Assembly (NCBI GenBank): GCA_902470895.1
Contig: CABRID010000041.1
Span: 1 to 16,766, forward strand
DNA: 16,766 bases
Direction of reading: 5' to 3'
Origin: an uncultured Collinsella sp.
GTDB lineage: Bacteria > Actinomycetota > Coriobacteriia > Coriobacteriales > Coriobacteriaceae
Shown here: positions 16,418 through 16,766 of the stretch, piece after piece
How the letters are laid out: every line of letters begins with the position of its first letter
How positions within the stretch are numbered: the stretch's first letter is position 1
Translations under genes and position numbers: made by a program
Notes under the pieces: model-generated
Told to the model about the DNA's origin: nothing
Seen by the model: the letters and a program-made list of their open reading frames with translations, nothing else
Databases searched by the model: none

Positions 16418-16690
16418 ATGATGGCAGACCATAAATCGGTGACCCGCATGCTCAAGACGGCACGCGGCCAGATCGACGGCATCTTGCGGATGGTCGAGGA
16501 GGACCGTTACTGCGTCGATATTTCCACGCAGCTCATGGCAACGCAGGCGCTCCTCGCGCGCATTAACGCCGACGTGCTCAAGGCGCATATCGAGGGCTGC
16601 GTGACTTCGGCAATCGAATCGGGCGACGAAGACCTCAAAGCCGCCAAGCTCGCCGAAATCGAACGCGTCGTCGACAAGCTCTCCAAGTAA
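16418..16690 (+). CDS. csoR: Copper-sensing transcriptional repressor CsoR
   Basis: A 90-aa all-helical CsoR/RcnR-family repressor. The Cu(I) ligands of the family are all present: Cys32 (RYCVDISTQ), His57 and Cys61 (LKAHIEGC). The N-terminal KSVTRMLKTARGQIDGILRM helix matches the conserved CsoR start. Apo-CsoR binds G/C-rich palindromes and is released by Cu(I); the matching operator lies 2.9 kb upstream before copA. The first of two tandem ATGs (16418) has GAGG 7 nt upstream. A frame starting at 16316 begins inside the palindrome and adds unrelated residues, so I rejected it. The gene ends TAA-TAG; no clear terminator is visible in the remaining 76 bases. Confidence 0.95.
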   Translation: MMADHKSVTRMLKTARGQIDGILRMVEEDRYCVDISTQLMATQALLARINADVLKAHIEGCVTSAIESGDEDLKAAKLAEIERVVDKLSK

Positions 16691-16766
16691 TAGGGGCATT
16701 GGGGACAGATTGGGGGTGCGGACAATTTTTCGTACCATCTAGACTGCCAGCCCCAGGCGTCTCCTC

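Overview
The window is about 16.8 kb of GC-rich DNA (I judge roughly 60-65 % by eye) from an anaerobic, probably gut-associated actinobacterium. The gene set points to Coriobacteriia, most likely Collinsella or a close relative: a glutamate-synthase-like oxidoreductase beside an [FeFe]-hydrogenase, an EFR1-type flavodoxin/ferredoxin, a DUF6273 Ser/Thr kinase, and many intergenic palindromes. This placement is an inference; there is no rRNA or other marker gene. The first 11 bases match the inner end of the Tn5/Nextera mosaic end, so the left edge is probably a contig end with residual adapter.

Left part (1-5546, minus strand): a tightly packed operon read right to left. It encodes a NuoF-type Fe-S module fused to a GltD-like flavoprotein (3714-5546), a 603-aa [FeFe]-hydrogenase (1909-3720), a Tat-like lipoprotein that binds an ABC-transporter substrate (851-1906), and an ABC permease that runs off the window (1-847). 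Gene junctions overlap by 7 nt or are 2-3 nt apart, so translation is probably coupled. The first two proteins probably exchange electrons between NAD(P)H and H2; the transporter ligand is unknown. Next comes a spacer with several palindromes (5547-5886), then an EFR1-family flavodoxin/ferredoxin (5887-6648, minus).

Middle (6649-10103): a 617-bp spacer holds a roughly 235-bp unit bounded by inverted repeats and the terminator of a DEAD-box RNA helicase. The helicase (7266-9515, minus) has a long RGG/RE-rich tail. A 588-bp divergent spacer follows, with a probable long leader for the helicase and two copies of a 57-61 bp palindromic repeat whose third copy is at 13361-13425.

Right part (plus strand): an FHA-domain protein (10104-11066) and a membrane Ser/Thr protein kinase with a C-terminal DUF6273 domain (11238-13322), probably a phospho-signalling pair. 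They are separated by a terminator and a long hairpin in the kinase leader. Last is a copper-homeostasis cluster: a CsoR-type operator/promoter, CopA Cu(I) P-type ATPase (13574-15913), a CopZ-like chaperone (16061-16282), a 67-bp palindrome, and the CsoR repressor (16418-16690).

No tRNA, rRNA, CRISPR array, transposase gene or phage gene was seen. The least explained parts are the intergenic inverted repeats, the gltD-hydA-transporter operon and the FHA/kinase pair.
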